Shown: in pieces, positions 7,785-16,543 of the stretch
How positions within the stretch are numbered: the stretch's first letter is position 1
How the letters are laid out: the number at the start of each line of letters is the position of its first letter
Assembly (NCBI RefSeq): GCF_000812465.1
Contig: NZ_JWMA01000027.1
Location: forward strand, 1 to 64,000
Direction of reading: 5' to 3'
DNA: 64,000 nt
Source: Cupriavidus sp. IDO
Lineage (GTDB): Bacteria; Pseudomonadota; Gammaproteobacteria; Burkholderiales; Burkholderiaceae
Position numbers and translations under genes: made by a program
Notes under the pieces: generated by a model
The model's input: the letters and a program-made list of their open reading frames with translations, nothing else
Database searches by the model: none
Told to the model about the DNA's origin: nothing

Positions 7785-8812
7785 CATGGGCTTCTTTGAG
7801 CCATAGCCGGTTCTGTGCCCGTGCCGGCGGCTTCAGGATCGCCCAGCCGATGCCTGCGCCAGCTGGCCGGCGGCAGGCCGAATTCGCGCTTGAACGCGCG
7901 GCAGAAGGCGGCTTCGGAGTCGTAGCCGACGGCGCACGCAATCTCGCCCACCGAACGGCTGCCGTTGCGCAATGCGACGGCGGCGGTGCGCAGGCGCCAG
8001 TGCGCCAGGTACTGCATGGGTGGCTGGCCGAGCAGGTCGGTGAAGCGTTGCGCCAGCGCCGAGCGTGACAAGCCCACATTGCCCGCGAGTTCGTCCACGG
8101 TCCACGGATACGCGGGCCGGGCATGCATGTGCGCCAGCGCGCGTCCGACATAGCGGTCGCGCAGCGCGGCCAGCCAGCCGCGCTCGTTCTCCGGCAGCAT
8201 ATCGATGCACCGTCGCACAGCCTGCACGAACAGCAGCTCCGACAACTTGGCCAGCACCGTGGCCGTACCGGCGCGCGGTTCCGCGGCTTCGGAGGTGGCG
8301 AAGGCGAGGGCCGTTGCCAGCCATGCCGATTCAATGCCGCTGCCCAGTCCCACCTTGAACAAGCGCGGGAGCGAGGTCAGCAGCGGATTGCCCATGGTGT
8401 CGTCAAAGCCGAGAAAGCCGCAGACCATGCGCGTGGTGTCACCGCGGCCGCCATAGGAAAGGTGCATGACTTCGCCCGGACTCTTCTCCAGCATGTCTGA
8501 AACCAGCGGTGCGGAGGGGATGGGCTGCAGGCGGAGATCGCTTCCCAGCACATGTGCCTCGCCCTGGGGCACGACCAGCAACTCGCCGGTCTCGACACGC
8601 AGGCCGGGTCCGCTGCCGTCGACCAGCCGTGCCCAGCACGCACCTTCGGTGATGAGGTGATAGGAAACGACGCGGTCGGTGCGTGGCAGGAAGGCGGTGC
8701 GCAGTCCGCTGTCCGCTTCGGTGATCAGGCACCAGGGTGCCTTGAAGTCACCGTTGAGGAAGACTGCGCCGCTGAGTTGCACAGCCCGCAGGAGATCGGA
8801 CAGAGCATCCAT
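7784..8812 (-). CDS. AraC-family transcriptional regulator with cupin sensor domain
   Basis: 342 residues. Residues 1-190 form a cupin-type effector domain (GDFKAPWCLITEA near the start, then YHLITEGACWARLVDG, ETGELLVVPQGEAHVLG). Residues about 235-335 hold the two AraC helix-turn-helix units: VDELAGNVGLSRSALAQRF, LGQPPMQYLAHWRL, then VGEIACAVGYDSEAAFCRAF. This matches the cupin_6/AraC group seen beside oxidoreductase genes. The ATG at 8812 has ggggaga at 7 bases; the GTG at 8818 is too close to it. It is divergent from the flavoprotein/flavin reductase pair across a 147-base gap and is the likely regulator of that pair. Confidence 0.9.
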   Translation of the reverse strand: MDALSDLLRAVQLSGAVFLNGDFKAPWCLITEADSGLRTAFLPRTDRVVSYHLITEGACWARLVDGSGPGLRVETGELLVVPQGEAHVLGSDLRLQPIPSAPLVSDMLEKSPGEVMHLSYGGRGDTTRMVCGFLGFDDTMGNPLLTSLPRLFKVGLGSGIESAWLATALAFATSEAAEPRAGTATVLAKLSELLFVQAVRRCIDMLPENERGWLAALRDRYVGRALAHMHARPAYPWTVDELAGNVGLSRSALAQRFTDLLGQPPMQYLAHWRLRTAAVALRNGSRSVGEIACAVGYDSEAAFCRAFKREFGLPPASWRRHRLGDPEAAGTGTEPAMAQRSP

Positions 8813-8959
8813 GGTCACTTCTCCCCAAATCCGGCGTCTCGCACAAGAAAGCCGGACGCCCGATCAATCAACGTGGAGGACCGGGCATCGATACTAGCAC
8901 CGTGCCCCATGCCGGACAACGGCGGGGCCACCCTCTGTGTATCGACAGGAGACCAGGCC

Positions 8960-10138
8960 ATGGAAATGATTACCGCACCGGATGCCAGCGCGGGTGCGCA
9001 GGCTGACTGGCTCGCTCAGGCGGCTTCGCTGGGGCGCGTGTTTGATGTGCGCGCGCCCGAGATCGACGCACAGGAGCAGTTCGTCAACGCGAACTATGCG
9101 GACCTGCGAGCGCAGCGGTTCTTTGCCGCGGCGGTGCCGCAGGAACTCGGCGGTGCGGGGTTGTCGCACGAAGAGCTTGGCGCGGTACTGCGCGAGCTAG
9201 GCAAGTATTGCGGATCCACCGCGCTGGCGTTCGCCATGCACACGCACCCGGTGGCCACTGCAACCTGGCGCTGGCGCAACCAGAAGGCACCCGTCGACGG
9301 CCTGCTCAAGCGCGTGGCTGCCGAGCAGATCGTGTTGCTGGGCAGCGGCGGCTCCGACTGGCTGCATGGCAGCGGTACGGCGACCCGTGTGGATGGCGGC
9401 TTCCGTATCGACGCCCGCAAAGTCTTCGCCAGCGGTGCGCCGGTAGCCGACCTGTTCATGACCACGGCCGTGTACGAGGACCCGCAGGCAGGCCCCACGG
9501 TGCTGCACTTCGCCGTGCCGATGAAGACCCCGGGTGTGCGCATCCTCCCGACCTGGCGCACGCTGGGCATGCGCGGCACGGGCTCGCACGACGTGCAGCT
9601 CGATGGCGTGCTGGTGCCCGACACCTCGATCGCCGCGCGCCGCCCGCAAGGCGTCTGGCATCCGATGATGCATACGGTGGCGATGATTGCCTTGCCGCTG
9701 ATCTACTCGGTCTATGTCGGCATTGCAGAGTCGGCTCGCGATATCGCGCTGGCGCTGGCCAGGAAGCGCCGCCTGTCCGCGCACGCGGTTGAACTCGCTG
9801 GCAGCATCGAGAACGAAGTGGAGGCCGCGCGCCTCGCGCTCGACGCCATGTTCGCCGCAGCGGCCAGCCAGGCGCCGGGCGCCGTCACCACCAACCGCAT
9901 CATGAGCGGCCGCGCGCTGGCCGCCCGCGCGGTGCTGGCCACCGTGGATACGGCATTGGAGCTCGCCGGCGGTGCCGGTTTCTATCGCGATGCCGGGCTG
10001 GAGCGGCGCTTCCGCGATGCGCAGGGTGCGCGCTTCCATCCCTTGCAGGCCGGTGCGCAGCTGGAATATGCCGGCCGCATGGCACTCGGACTGGATATCG
10101 ACGCGCCGCCCGGAGACGTGCGGCCCGCCGCGCAATGA
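8960..10138 (+). CDS. Acyl-CoA-dehydrogenase-fold flavoprotein, probable FMNH2-dependent monooxygenase
   Basis: 392 residues with the full acyl-CoA dehydrogenase fold: N-terminal helices (YADLRAQRFFAAAVPQELGG), the middle beta domain (LLGSGGSDWLHGSG, TWRTLGMRGTGSHDVQLDGV) and a C-terminal helical domain ending in RDAQGARFHPLQ. That ending, in place of the usual RD.R...I..G..E of true dehydrogenases, is typical of the DszC/SfnB-type oxygenases in this superfamily. Its stop overlaps the start of a flavin reductase gene (ATGA), which would supply reduced flavin. The most likely reaction is oxygenation of a sulfur- or nitrogen-containing or acyl substrate; the substrate is unknown. The start at 8960 has aggaga 8 bases upstream and lies inside a longer open frame without support. 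Confidence 0.8.
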   Translation: MEMITAPDASAGAQADWLAQAASLGRVFDVRAPEIDAQEQFVNANYADLRAQRFFAAAVPQELGGAGLSHEELGAVLRELGKYCGSTALAFAMHTHPVATATWRWRNQKAPVDGLLKRVAAEQIVLLGSGGSDWLHGSGTATRVDGGFRIDARKVFASGAPVADLFMTTAVYEDPQAGPTVLHFAVPMKTPGVRILPTWRTLGMRGTGSHDVQLDGVLVPDTSIAARRPQGVWHPMMHTVAMIALPLIYSVYVGIAESARDIALALARKRRLSAHAVELAGSIENEVEAARLALDAMFAAAASQAPGAVTTNRIMSGRALAARAVLATVDTALELAGGAGFYRDAGLERRFRDAQGARFHPLQAGAQLEYAGRMALGLDIDAPPGDVRPAAQ

Positions 10139-10698
10139 TGCCGGCGCTGGCATCCCTGTCGTTTGCGACCGAAGCCAGCAACGACAGCGAGTATGACGAG
10201 AGCGCTTACGGCACCGTCGATGCGGATGGCGGCACGCCGCCGGGGCAGCGCGCGTTCCGTGATGCGCTCGGGCAGTTTGCGACCGGTGTCACCGTGGTCA
10301 CGGCGGGCGGCGTCGAGGGGAAGCCGGTTGGCGTCACCATCAGTTCGCTTGCCTCGGTGTCGCTCGCACCGCCGCTGATGGTGTGGAGTCTTGCGCGGAC
10401 CTCAGCCAGCCTTCCGTCGTTTTGCGCGGCGCCGTGCCACGCCATCAACGTGCTGGCAAGCACGCAGGAAGCCGTGTGCCGGCGGTTTGCCACCGGCGGC
10501 ATCGACCGCTTTGCCGGCACTGAGTGTCGCGCGGGGCCGTGCGGCACGACCTTGATTGCGGGTGCGCTGGCGTACTTCATCTGCCGCCACCGGTCCGTGC
10601 GCGTGGTGGGCGACCACGTGCTGTTTATCGCCGAGGTGGTTTACTACCGCTCGTCCGCAGGCGTGCCGCTGGTGTTCCATGGCGGCGGGTTCCGCTGA
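10135..10698 (+). CDS. Flavin reductase (FMN-binding split barrel), monooxygenase partner
   Basis: 187 residues. The core from residue about 35 reads RDALGQFATGVTVVTAGG, then GVTISSLASVSLAPPLMVWS, the hallmark of HpaC/NtaB-type flavin reductases, which use NAD(P)H to make free FMNH2 or FADH2. HRSVRVVGDHVLFIAEV is the usual region near the C-terminus. The gene starts in a 4-base overlap with the flavoprotein gene, so the two are translationally coupled and should form a two-component monooxygenase. The first 33 residues are acidic and outside the domain, so an internal start is possible. It ends 13 bases before the convergent Bug gene stop. Confidence 0.85.
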   Translation: MMPALASLSFATEASNDSEYDESAYGTVDADGGTPPGQRAFRDALGQFATGVTVVTAGGVEGKPVGVTISSLASVSLAPPLMVWSLARTSASLPSFCAAPCHAINVLASTQEAVCRRFATGGIDRFAGTECRAGPCGTTLIAGALAYFICRHRSVRVVGDHVLFIAEVVYYRSSAGVPLVFHGGGFR

Positions 10699-10711
10699 TC
10701 CGCCAGGAAGA

Positions 10712-11701
10712 TCAATCTGGCTTGATGGAAGCCCGTGCAATGATGGGCTTCCACCGCTGCTGCTCCTGCGCGATGAAGCGGGTGAACTCCGCCGGCGTAT
10801 TGCCAACGACAAGCGCGGCATCGGCGCTCAGGCGCTCGACCGACGCCGGACTCTTCATGGCTTTCGCCGTGGCGTCCGCGAGCCTGTCGGTCGCAGCTTG
10901 CGGCAGCGATGCCGGGGCGAGCAGGCCGTACCATTGCGTCATTTCGAAGCCGGCATAGCCTTGTTCGGCCACGGTGGGCACGTCCGGCAACTGCGGGATG
11001 CGCTGCGCAGTGCCCGTCGCGATGCAGCGCACCTTGCCCGCCTTGATGAACTGGATGATGGCCGGCGCGCCGACAGCGGCAGCATCCAGCCTGCCGGACA
11101 GCAGGTCGGTGATCTGCGGACCGCTGCCGCGATACGGCACATGCGTAATGTAGGTGCCAGTGGCGGCCTTGAGGTACTCGAAAGCCAGATGGCCGGCACT
11201 GCCGTTGCCCGCGGAGCCATAGTTCAGCTTTCCGGGCTTGCTCCTGGCAAGCGCCACGAATTCCTTGAGGTTCTTCGCCGGCACGTCGGGGTGGACGACA
11301 TACAGGCTGGGCACCTTGGACAGCAGGGAAATCGCGCGGAAGTCCTTGTTGGGGTCGTAGGGCAGCTTCGGAAAGATGTAGGGATTGACTGCCAGCGTTC
11401 CGATATGGCCAAGGATCAGCGTGTGATTGTCGTCCGCACGCGCGACTTCACCCATCGCGATATTGCCTGCCCCGCCAGGCTTGTTCTCCACGAATACCGA
11501 CACGCCGAGCAGCCTGGTCAGCTCCGCCGCGGTCGAGCGGGCGACGATTTCCGAGCTGCCACCCGGCGCAAAAGGCACCACCAGGCGGATCGGCTTGCTC
11601 GGCCACGCCTGGGCGCTGGCCAGCGATGGTGCCAGTGCGCAGGCACCCAGCGCAGCAGTGGACTTGAGCAGATGGCGGCGGATGGGATCAATCTTGGTCA
11701 T
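10712..11701 (-). CDS. Bug/TctC-family periplasmic solute-binding protein
   Basis: 329 residues. A twin-arginine-like signal peptide (RRHLLKSTAALGACALAPSL) precedes the Bug fold: WPSKPIRLVVPFAPGGSSEI, then VFVENKPGGAGNIAMGEVAR. It has the central GSAGNGSAGHLAFE and HVPYRGSGPQITDLLSGRLD motifs that contact carboxylate ligands. Family members bind di- and tricarboxylates, amino acids or aromatics and feed TctAB permeases, or act as sensors. No TctA or TctB gene is in the window, which is common for Bug proteins in Cupriavidus and Bordetella. The start at 11701 has ggaga at 6-7 bases. It is third in the GntR-Bug-Bug transcript, 50 bases after the other Bug gene. Confidence 0.9.
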   Translation of the reverse strand: MTKIDPIRRHLLKSTAALGACALAPSLASAQAWPSKPIRLVVPFAPGGSSEIVARSTAAELTRLLGVSVFVENKPGGAGNIAMGEVARADDNHTLILGHIGTLAVNPYIFPKLPYDPNKDFRAISLLSKVPSLYVVHPDVPAKNLKEFVALARSKPGKLNYGSAGNGSAGHLAFEYLKAATGTYITHVPYRGSGPQITDLLSGRLDAAAVGAPAIIQFIKAGKVRCIATGTAQRIPQLPDVPTVAEQGYAGFEMTQWYGLLAPASLPQAATDRLADATAKAMKSPASVERLSADAALVVGNTPAEFTRFIAQEQQRWKPIIARASIKPD

Positions 11702-11751
11702 GCAGGTCTCCGGAAGGCATTGTGTTGATGTCGATGCGGGCGTAACGGTCG

Positions 11752-12735
11752 TCATTCAGGCTTGACGTTGCCGTCCTTGATGACCCTGGCCCAGAGTTTT
11801 GTCTGTGCTTCGATGAAGTGACGGGCTTCGGCGGGCGGCGCGGCTACCACCTCGCCACCCAGTTCGGTCACGCGCTGCCGGATCTCAGGGCTGGTCATGA
11901 CCTTCTGCAGGGCGTCCGAGAGCTTGCTGGCAATGGGTTCCGGCGTCGCCGCCGGCAGGAACGCGGCATTCCATTCGTAGACTTCGTAGCCGGCCACGCC
12001 GGCTTCCTGCATGGTGGGCACGCCGGGCAGTGCGCTGGTGCGGGTGGGGCTGGTCACCGCCAGCGGCTTGAGCTTGCCGGCCTTGATGTGCTGCAGGCTC
12101 GATGCGACGTTGGCAAAGAACAGCGGCACCTGCCCGGCAATGACATCGGTCATGGCGGGGCCACCGCCCTTGTACGGCACGTGCAGCAGATCCACGCCGG
12201 CTCGCTGCTCGAACAGCACGCCTGCCAGATGCTGGGCGGACCCGTTGCCGGAGGAGGCGAACGCGATCGATCCGGGCTTCTGCTTCGCCATGGCAAGCAC
12301 GTCGCTGACCTTGCTCGCGGGGAAGCTCGCCGTGGCCACCAGTACATTGGGATAGCGCGCCAGCACGCTGACCGGCCTGAAGGCCTTGCCCGGATCGTAG
12401 GGCAGCCGTGGATAGAGGCTCGGATTCACGGCATAGGATGAGGCATCCACCATCAGGGTGTATCCGTCCGGCGCTGCCTTCGCGACATACGCGGCCCCGA
12501 TCTGTCCGCCGGCGCCGGGCCGGTTTTCCACGATGACCGTCTGGCCGAGTTCGCGGCCAAGGCCGGGCGCAATCAGTCGCGCCATGAGATCGGCGCCGCC
12601 GCCGGGGGGATACGTGACCACGATCGTGATGGGGCGAGTCGGCCACGCCGGGGAAGCGTCGGCAGCCTGCACCAGCGAGGATTGCAGCAGGACGGTGGCG
12701 CCGATCGCGACGGCCATCACCTTGGGTGAATGCAT
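11752..12735 (-). CDS. Bug/TctC-family periplasmic solute-binding protein
   Basis: 327 residues. Sec signal peptide (about 1-27, ending SSLVQAADA), then WPTRPITIVVTYPPGGGADL, VIVENRPGAGGQIGAAYVAK and HVPYKGGGPAMTDVIAGQVP: the full set of Bug motifs. It is clearly diverged from its neighbour at 10712, so this is not a recent duplication. It lies 28 bases after the GntR gene, in the same transcript, and has a good ribosome site (aaggagac) before 12735. It probably supplies the substrate handled by the divergent amidohydrolase; ligand unknown. Confidence 0.9.
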   Translation of the reverse strand: MHSPKVMAVAIGATVLLQSSLVQAADASPAWPTRPITIVVTYPPGGGADLMARLIAPGLGRELGQTVIVENRPGAGGQIGAAYVAKAAPDGYTLMVDASSYAVNPSLYPRLPYDPGKAFRPVSVLARYPNVLVATASFPASKVSDVLAMAKQKPGSIAFASSGNGSAQHLAGVLFEQRAGVDLLHVPYKGGGPAMTDVIAGQVPLFFANVASSLQHIKAGKLKPLAVTSPTRTSALPGVPTMQEAGVAGYEVYEWNAAFLPAATPEPIASKLSDALQKVMTSPEIRQRVTELGGEVVAAPPAEARHFIEAQTKLWARVIKDGNVKPE

Positions 12736-12763
12736 GAATCTGTCTCCTTGGGTGCGGAACGGC

Positions 12764-13516
12764 TTATCGAATGTCCGCGGTATAGCGAAAGGCGAAGGCA
12801 TCTCCCCTTGTCAGCCGGTACTCGATGCAGCTGCCCCGCAGGTCGAATGCGTGTCGTGTCACGACGGCGCACGGATGCGCGTCGGGCAGTTCGAGCAGGC
12901 CGGCCTCGTCCGCTGCCAGCGTGCGGAACGTCACCTCGTCGACGGCGCGGTGAACCGTGATGCCGCACCGGCGGCCAAGCAGCGGATAGAGCAGGTCGCC
13001 CCATTCCGCAACAGGGATCTGCTGCAGTGCCTCGCAGCGTGGCAGCGGCAGCCAGATGGATTCGAGGAGCCGGGGTTTGTCGTCCAGCCAGCGGCGGCGG
13101 GCAATGGCCAGGCCGCGTGCGCCGGCCGGCAGGCCGAACCTGGCGGCCATCGCCTTGTCCAGCCGCACCGCGCGGCAGGAGAGGATCTCCGAGCGCGGAA
13201 CCACCCGCTCGTCATTGCCCTCCCGGCCGAAGCGGAAGAACCGCATCAGGCTTGCCCCGGTCAGCCCCTTGCGGACGAAGGTTCCCTTTCCCTGCACGCG
13301 TTCCAGCAGGCCTTCCTGCACCAGCACGGCAATGGCCTGGCGGATTGTTCCCAGCGCAATGCCAAACTCCTTCGCAAGGGTGCCTTCCGCCGGTATCGCG
13401 TCTCCGGGCGGCCACTCGCCTGATACGATCTTTGCCTGCAATTGGGCCGCAATCTGCCCATAGCGACTCACGCCAGCGGCGACAGCTGTCATCTGGAACA
13501 AATCGTTGTCTCGCAT
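12764..13516 (-). CDS. GntR-family regulator, HutC/UTRA type
   Basis: 250 residues. N-terminal GntR winged helix at about 17-80 (IAAQLQAKIVSGEWPPGDAI, then GTIRQAIAVLVQEGLLERVQGKGTFV), followed by a UTRA effector domain (about 100-245: ERVVPRSEILSCRAVRL, LPAGARGLAIARRRWLD, ending IEYRLTRGDAFAFRYTADI). HutC-type proteins are usually repressors released by a pathway metabolite. The gene is first in a leftward transcript with two Bug genes and is divergent from an amidohydrolase; the palindrome at 13540-13553 is the likely operator. Start at 13516 or at the ATG at 13492; neither has a strong ribosome site. Confidence 0.9.
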   Translation of the reverse strand: MRDNDLFQMTAVAAGVSRYGQIAAQLQAKIVSGEWPPGDAIPAEGTLAKEFGIALGTIRQAIAVLVQEGLLERVQGKGTFVRKGLTGASLMRFFRFGREGNDERVVPRSEILSCRAVRLDKAMAARFGLPAGARGLAIARRRWLDDKPRLLESIWLPLPRCEALQQIPVAEWGDLLYPLLGRRCGITVHRAVDEVTFRTLAADEAGLLELPDAHPCAVVTRHAFDLRGSCIEYRLTRGDAFAFRYTADIR

Positions 13517-13539
13517 CCGGAGCTCGTGCTAAATTTGTG

Positions 13540-13553
13540 TCCTCTAGAGGACT
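13540..13553. promoter_or_regulatory. 14-bp palindrome, candidate GntR operator
   Basis: gtcctctagaggac is a perfect palindrome, 24 bases before the GntR start and 64 before the amidohydrolase start. A possible -10 (tagaat, 13554-13559) for the rightward gene abuts it. Its position between divergent genes is what an autoregulated GntR site would show. Confidence 0.6.
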
Positions 13554-13616
13554 AGAATACTGACGAGGGCCGGAATTCCATATTCGGGATTACCCGCGCC
13601 GCAGAAGGGCTGACTC

Positions 13617-14456
13617 ATGAGTAAAGGCGCATTGCCGTTGGTGGACTGCCACTTCCATGTCTTCGATGCCGGGCCGGCCTCGCCGTCGGCCCGCTATCGG
13701 CCGCCCTATGCAGCGGAATTGCAGGAATGGCACAAGCTTCTCGCGCGGCTGGGGGACCCCTATGGCGTGGTGGTGCAGACCAGCTTTCTTGGTACGGACA
13801 ACGCCGCGCTGGTTGCCGCGTTGCGTGCCATGCCAGGGCGCCTGAAAGGCGTCGCGGTGGTGGATCCGGACGTTCCCGACCATGAACTGGCCCTGTTGCA
13901 GGCCGCCGGCGTGCGGGGCATCCGCCTGAACCTGTACGGCGATCCGCATTGGCAGCGCATTGCCACGGTGCCATGGCGCAGGCTCTTCTCAAGAATTGCG
14001 GCGCTTGGCTGGCACGTGGAGCTCCATACCAGCAATGGCGACGGCAGTGCCGTGTTGTCCCAGCTTGACGCCGCACTGGGCGATCATGAAGTTCCGGTCG
14101 TGCTGGACCACTTCGGCAGGCCGGGCGCAGCGGGTGTCGCGGACCCCGTCTTCGACGTTGTCAGGGCGACGCGCGAGCGCCGTCTGGTATGGGTAAAGAT
14201 CAGTGCGCCGTACCGGCTCGTCGATCCGCAAAGCTGGCCGATCCTGGCGCAAAGGTGGCGCGACGTGGTTGGCGAGGACAAGCTGCTGTGGGGCAGCGAC
14301 TGGCCGTGGACCAACCATGAATCGCCTGTCCGGGCGGACGAATGCAGGGCGCTCTGCAGCTGGGCGGGCGCGGGGCCGGCACAAGGCGGAACGCTGGGCG
14401 ATGCGCTGCGATGGGCGAATGCGGTCGCGCTGTACGGATTCGCCCTTCGACCCTGA
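13617..14456 (+). CDS. Amidohydrolase-2 family metal-dependent hydrolase
   Basis: 279 residues, a TIM-barrel hydrolase of the type that acts on lactones or decarboxylates aromatic acids. The N-terminal metal motif DCHFHVF is at residues 10-16; later come VDPDVPDHEL, GVRGIRLNLYGDPHW, VELHTSNGD, VLDHFGRPG and the terminal WGSDWPWTNHE aspartate motif. It has no signal peptide. Members near Bug proteins and GntR regulators are often 2-pyrone-4,6-dicarboxylate-type lactonases or uronic/aldonolactone hydrolases; the substrate here cannot be told. Start at 13617, just after the 14-bp palindrome region. Confidence 0.88.
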   Translation: MSKGALPLVDCHFHVFDAGPASPSARYRPPYAAELQEWHKLLARLGDPYGVVVQTSFLGTDNAALVAALRAMPGRLKGVAVVDPDVPDHELALLQAAGVRGIRLNLYGDPHWQRIATVPWRRLFSRIAALGWHVELHTSNGDGSAVLSQLDAALGDHEVPVVLDHFGRPGAAGVADPVFDVVRATRERRLVWVKISAPYRLVDPQSWPILAQRWRDVVGEDKLLWGSDWPWTNHESPVRADECRALCSWAGAGPAQGGTLGDALRWANAVALYGFALRP

Positions 14457-14512
14457 GAGGTTCGTTGCGGGCAATACGGGCGAGAGCAAACCTCGCCCAT
14501 CGGCCACGTTGA

Positions 14513-15199
14513 TTACTTGCCTTTAGCTTCGGCGGAGATCCCGGCGTCGCCGCCGGTCGCGGTGCCTCGCCCGGGGCGGCGAACGGCTCTCACCTTGCCG
14601 CTGCTACCGCCTCCGCAGAAGAACTGATCGCCGCCATCGGACTCGAGCCCGGACACGCCAACGCCCGGCGGCATCTCCAGCTTCTCGATGACGGCTCCCG
14701 TGCGGGGATCGATCCGCCGCAGTTCGCTCTGGTCGGCTTCCCAGGTGCCGTGCCATAGCTCGCCGTCGACCCAGCTCACGCCGGTGACGAAGCGGTTGGA
14801 CTCGATGGTGCGAAGAATCGCCCCGGTTTCGGGGTCGATCTGATGAATTTTGCGTGCCTGATACTCGCCTACCCAGAGCGTCCCTTCGGCCCACGCGAGC
14901 CCCGAATCACCGCCGCCGCCGGGCGCCGGGATCGTGGCGAGCACGCGGCCGGTCTTCGGGTCGATCTTCTGGATGCGAGCCTCGGCGATCTGGAACAGGT
15001 GCTGGCCGTCGAAAGCCGTGCCGGCGTGGGCGGCAACGTCGATCGAGCGCAAAACCCGCCCGCTTGCCGGGTCGAGGGCGTTCAGTTTGTCTCCGGTTGC
15101 AAACCAGACTTGCTGGCCGTCATAGGTGAGCCCATGCACGTTGTCGACGCCCGGGAAGGGGCCATATTCGCGGAGGATTTCTGCGGCTGATCGTTTCAT
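14513..15199 (-). CDS. Glutaminyl-cyclase-like beta-propeller protein
   Basis: 228 residues. Five repeats of the kind LDPASGRVLRSID, IDPKTGRVLATI, IDPETGAILRTIE and IDPRTGAVIEKLE, each with a W-[VF]-x-G/T-x-x-x strand, predict a five-bladed propeller as in YncE/SMP-30-like and glutamine cyclotransferase folds. No signal peptide is present, so it is cytoplasmic. The C-terminal 25 residues are glycine/arginine-rich and unlike the repeats. It is 35 bases downstream of the HTH regulator on the same strand. Start at 15199 chosen over 15220 by the aggat site. The function is not known. Confidence 0.7.
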   Translation of the reverse strand: MKRSAAEILREYGPFPGVDNVHGLTYDGQQVWFATGDKLNALDPASGRVLRSIDVAAHAGTAFDGQHLFQIAEARIQKIDPKTGRVLATIPAPGGGGDSGLAWAEGTLWVGEYQARKIHQIDPETGAILRTIESNRFVTGVSWVDGELWHGTWEADQSELRRIDPRTGAVIEKLEMPPGVGVSGLESDGGDQFFCGGGSSGKVRAVRRPGRGTATGGDAGISAEAKGK

Positions 15200-15234
15200 G
15201 GTGGCATCCTGTTCAATCAATGGTGGATTGCATC

Positions 15235-16455
15235 CTAATCAACCAATAGCGGAGCGGGGAGTAACAAGGTTGTCGCGAATCCCGGCACAGGCGGGGTCAT
15301 CCAGCGACGCGCCCGCCCGTGCCCGACCCACTGGACCTTGCCCGCGGACGCCAGCGAATCGAGTGCGCGCTGCACGGTGCGCTGGCTGGCGCCAAGTGCC
15401 AGCGCCAGGGCCGAGCTCGCCCACGACTCGCCATCGGAAAGGAAGGCGAGTACCGCCGCATGCTTCTCTTCGACCGGGCGCGCCAGCACCACCACGTCGC
15501 GCGCACCGCGCGGCACCAGCGTGAACCCGCGCCCGGTCGCACTGACGTCGGCCAGCGTGCCAAGCATCGAGCGAAGCCGCCCGATTTCGACCCGCAAGCG
15601 CGCGCGATGCGATTCGTCGGCGTGCCTTGCCCGGAAAGCGCACGCGATGAGCGTATCCCTCGCCACGTCCGCGGGCCACGCCTCGCCCAGCGCACGGGCA
15701 AGTGCGAACAACACGGGACGCCTGGCGAGCGAGACCACGGTGCGTCCTTCACGCACGGCATAACGGCACGCGTCCACCACGAGCGACTTCGACGCCAGCA
15801 ACGCTTCCACTTCATCAAGCTGGAGGCTTCGCTCCTCGCCACGCGTGATCAGGCGCGCTGCCGGCGTATTCAGGGCAAGGGCGGCGCTTGCGACCTCTGC
15901 GGTCAGCGCGGGGATCGCTGCGTGGTGCGCGGCCTGCCCGGCCCGGGCGAGCGCCGCGCGCGCGGTCTTTGTCTGCAGGCGTCGCATCGCGATGCCCGCA
16001 ACGACCAGCTCGTGAGCGGCCCTCGATGCGGGCGGGAGGGGCGCGGGATCGAGCGTGGCGAGCGTACGTTCGGCCTCGTCGAGGTGGCCGATCAACAGGA
16101 GGCGCCGGATTTCGAGATAGCGGGCATAGGCAGCGTTGACCTGGTCGCCATGCGCTTCCAGCGTGGCTCGTGCTGCGTCGAGCGCCTTCGCAGGCCAGCC
16201 GAGCTCGCGCGAGACGAGCGCAATCTCGGCCTCGGCAACGACGCACCGCGCGCGGGCCACGGCCTCTTTCGGGCCGAAGGCACGCGCCGCGCTTCGCACC
16301 AGTGCCTTCGCCCGGACAAGATCGCCGAGCTGCGCCATCGCGATGCCGCGAAGTGCGAGCGCTGGCGCGTCTTCGCGCAAGGCGACCCGGTTCAGTGCGC
16401 CAAGCGGATCACCCGCGGCGAGTGCGCGTGCCGCAGCTGTAATGAGTGAGTCCAT
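15235..16455 (-). CDS. Helix-turn-helix protein with helical (TPR-like) N-terminus
   Basis: 406 residues. Residues 1-200 are repeated helices rich in alanine and arginine (ALALRGIAMAQLGDLVRAKA, VNAAYARYLEIRRLLLIGHL), consistent with TPR-like packing. Residues about 230-320 resemble the C-terminal dimer/effector regions of transcription activators. Residues about 335-390 are a winged helix (AAVLAFLSDGESWASSALAL, then ASQRTVQRALDSLASAGKVQ). No signal or membrane segment. It is divergent from the DUF899 gene and upstream of the propeller gene; I recall this trio recurring in Burkholderiales, so it likely regulates them. Start at the ATG at 16455. Confidence 0.7.
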   Translation of the reverse strand: MDSLITAAARALAAGDPLGALNRVALREDAPALALRGIAMAQLGDLVRAKALVRSAARAFGPKEAVARARCVVAEAEIALVSRELGWPAKALDAARATLEAHGDQVNAAYARYLEIRRLLLIGHLDEAERTLATLDPAPLPPASRAAHELVVAGIAMRRLQTKTARAALARAGQAAHHAAIPALTAEVASAALALNTPAARLITRGEERSLQLDEVEALLASKSLVVDACRYAVREGRTVVSLARRPVLFALARALGEAWPADVARDTLIACAFRARHADESHRARLRVEIGRLRSMLGTLADVSATGRGFTLVPRGARDVVVLARPVEEKHAAVLAFLSDGESWASSALALALGASQRTVQRALDSLASAGKVQWVGHGRARRWMTPPVPGFATTLLLPAPLLVD

Positions 16456-16543
16456 CCGAATCCCGCCACACTTGTCACTCCCACCGTTCGAAGCCGGGGC
16501 CTAATCTAGCACATGAGTTACCCACCCAATGGAGGGACGAACG

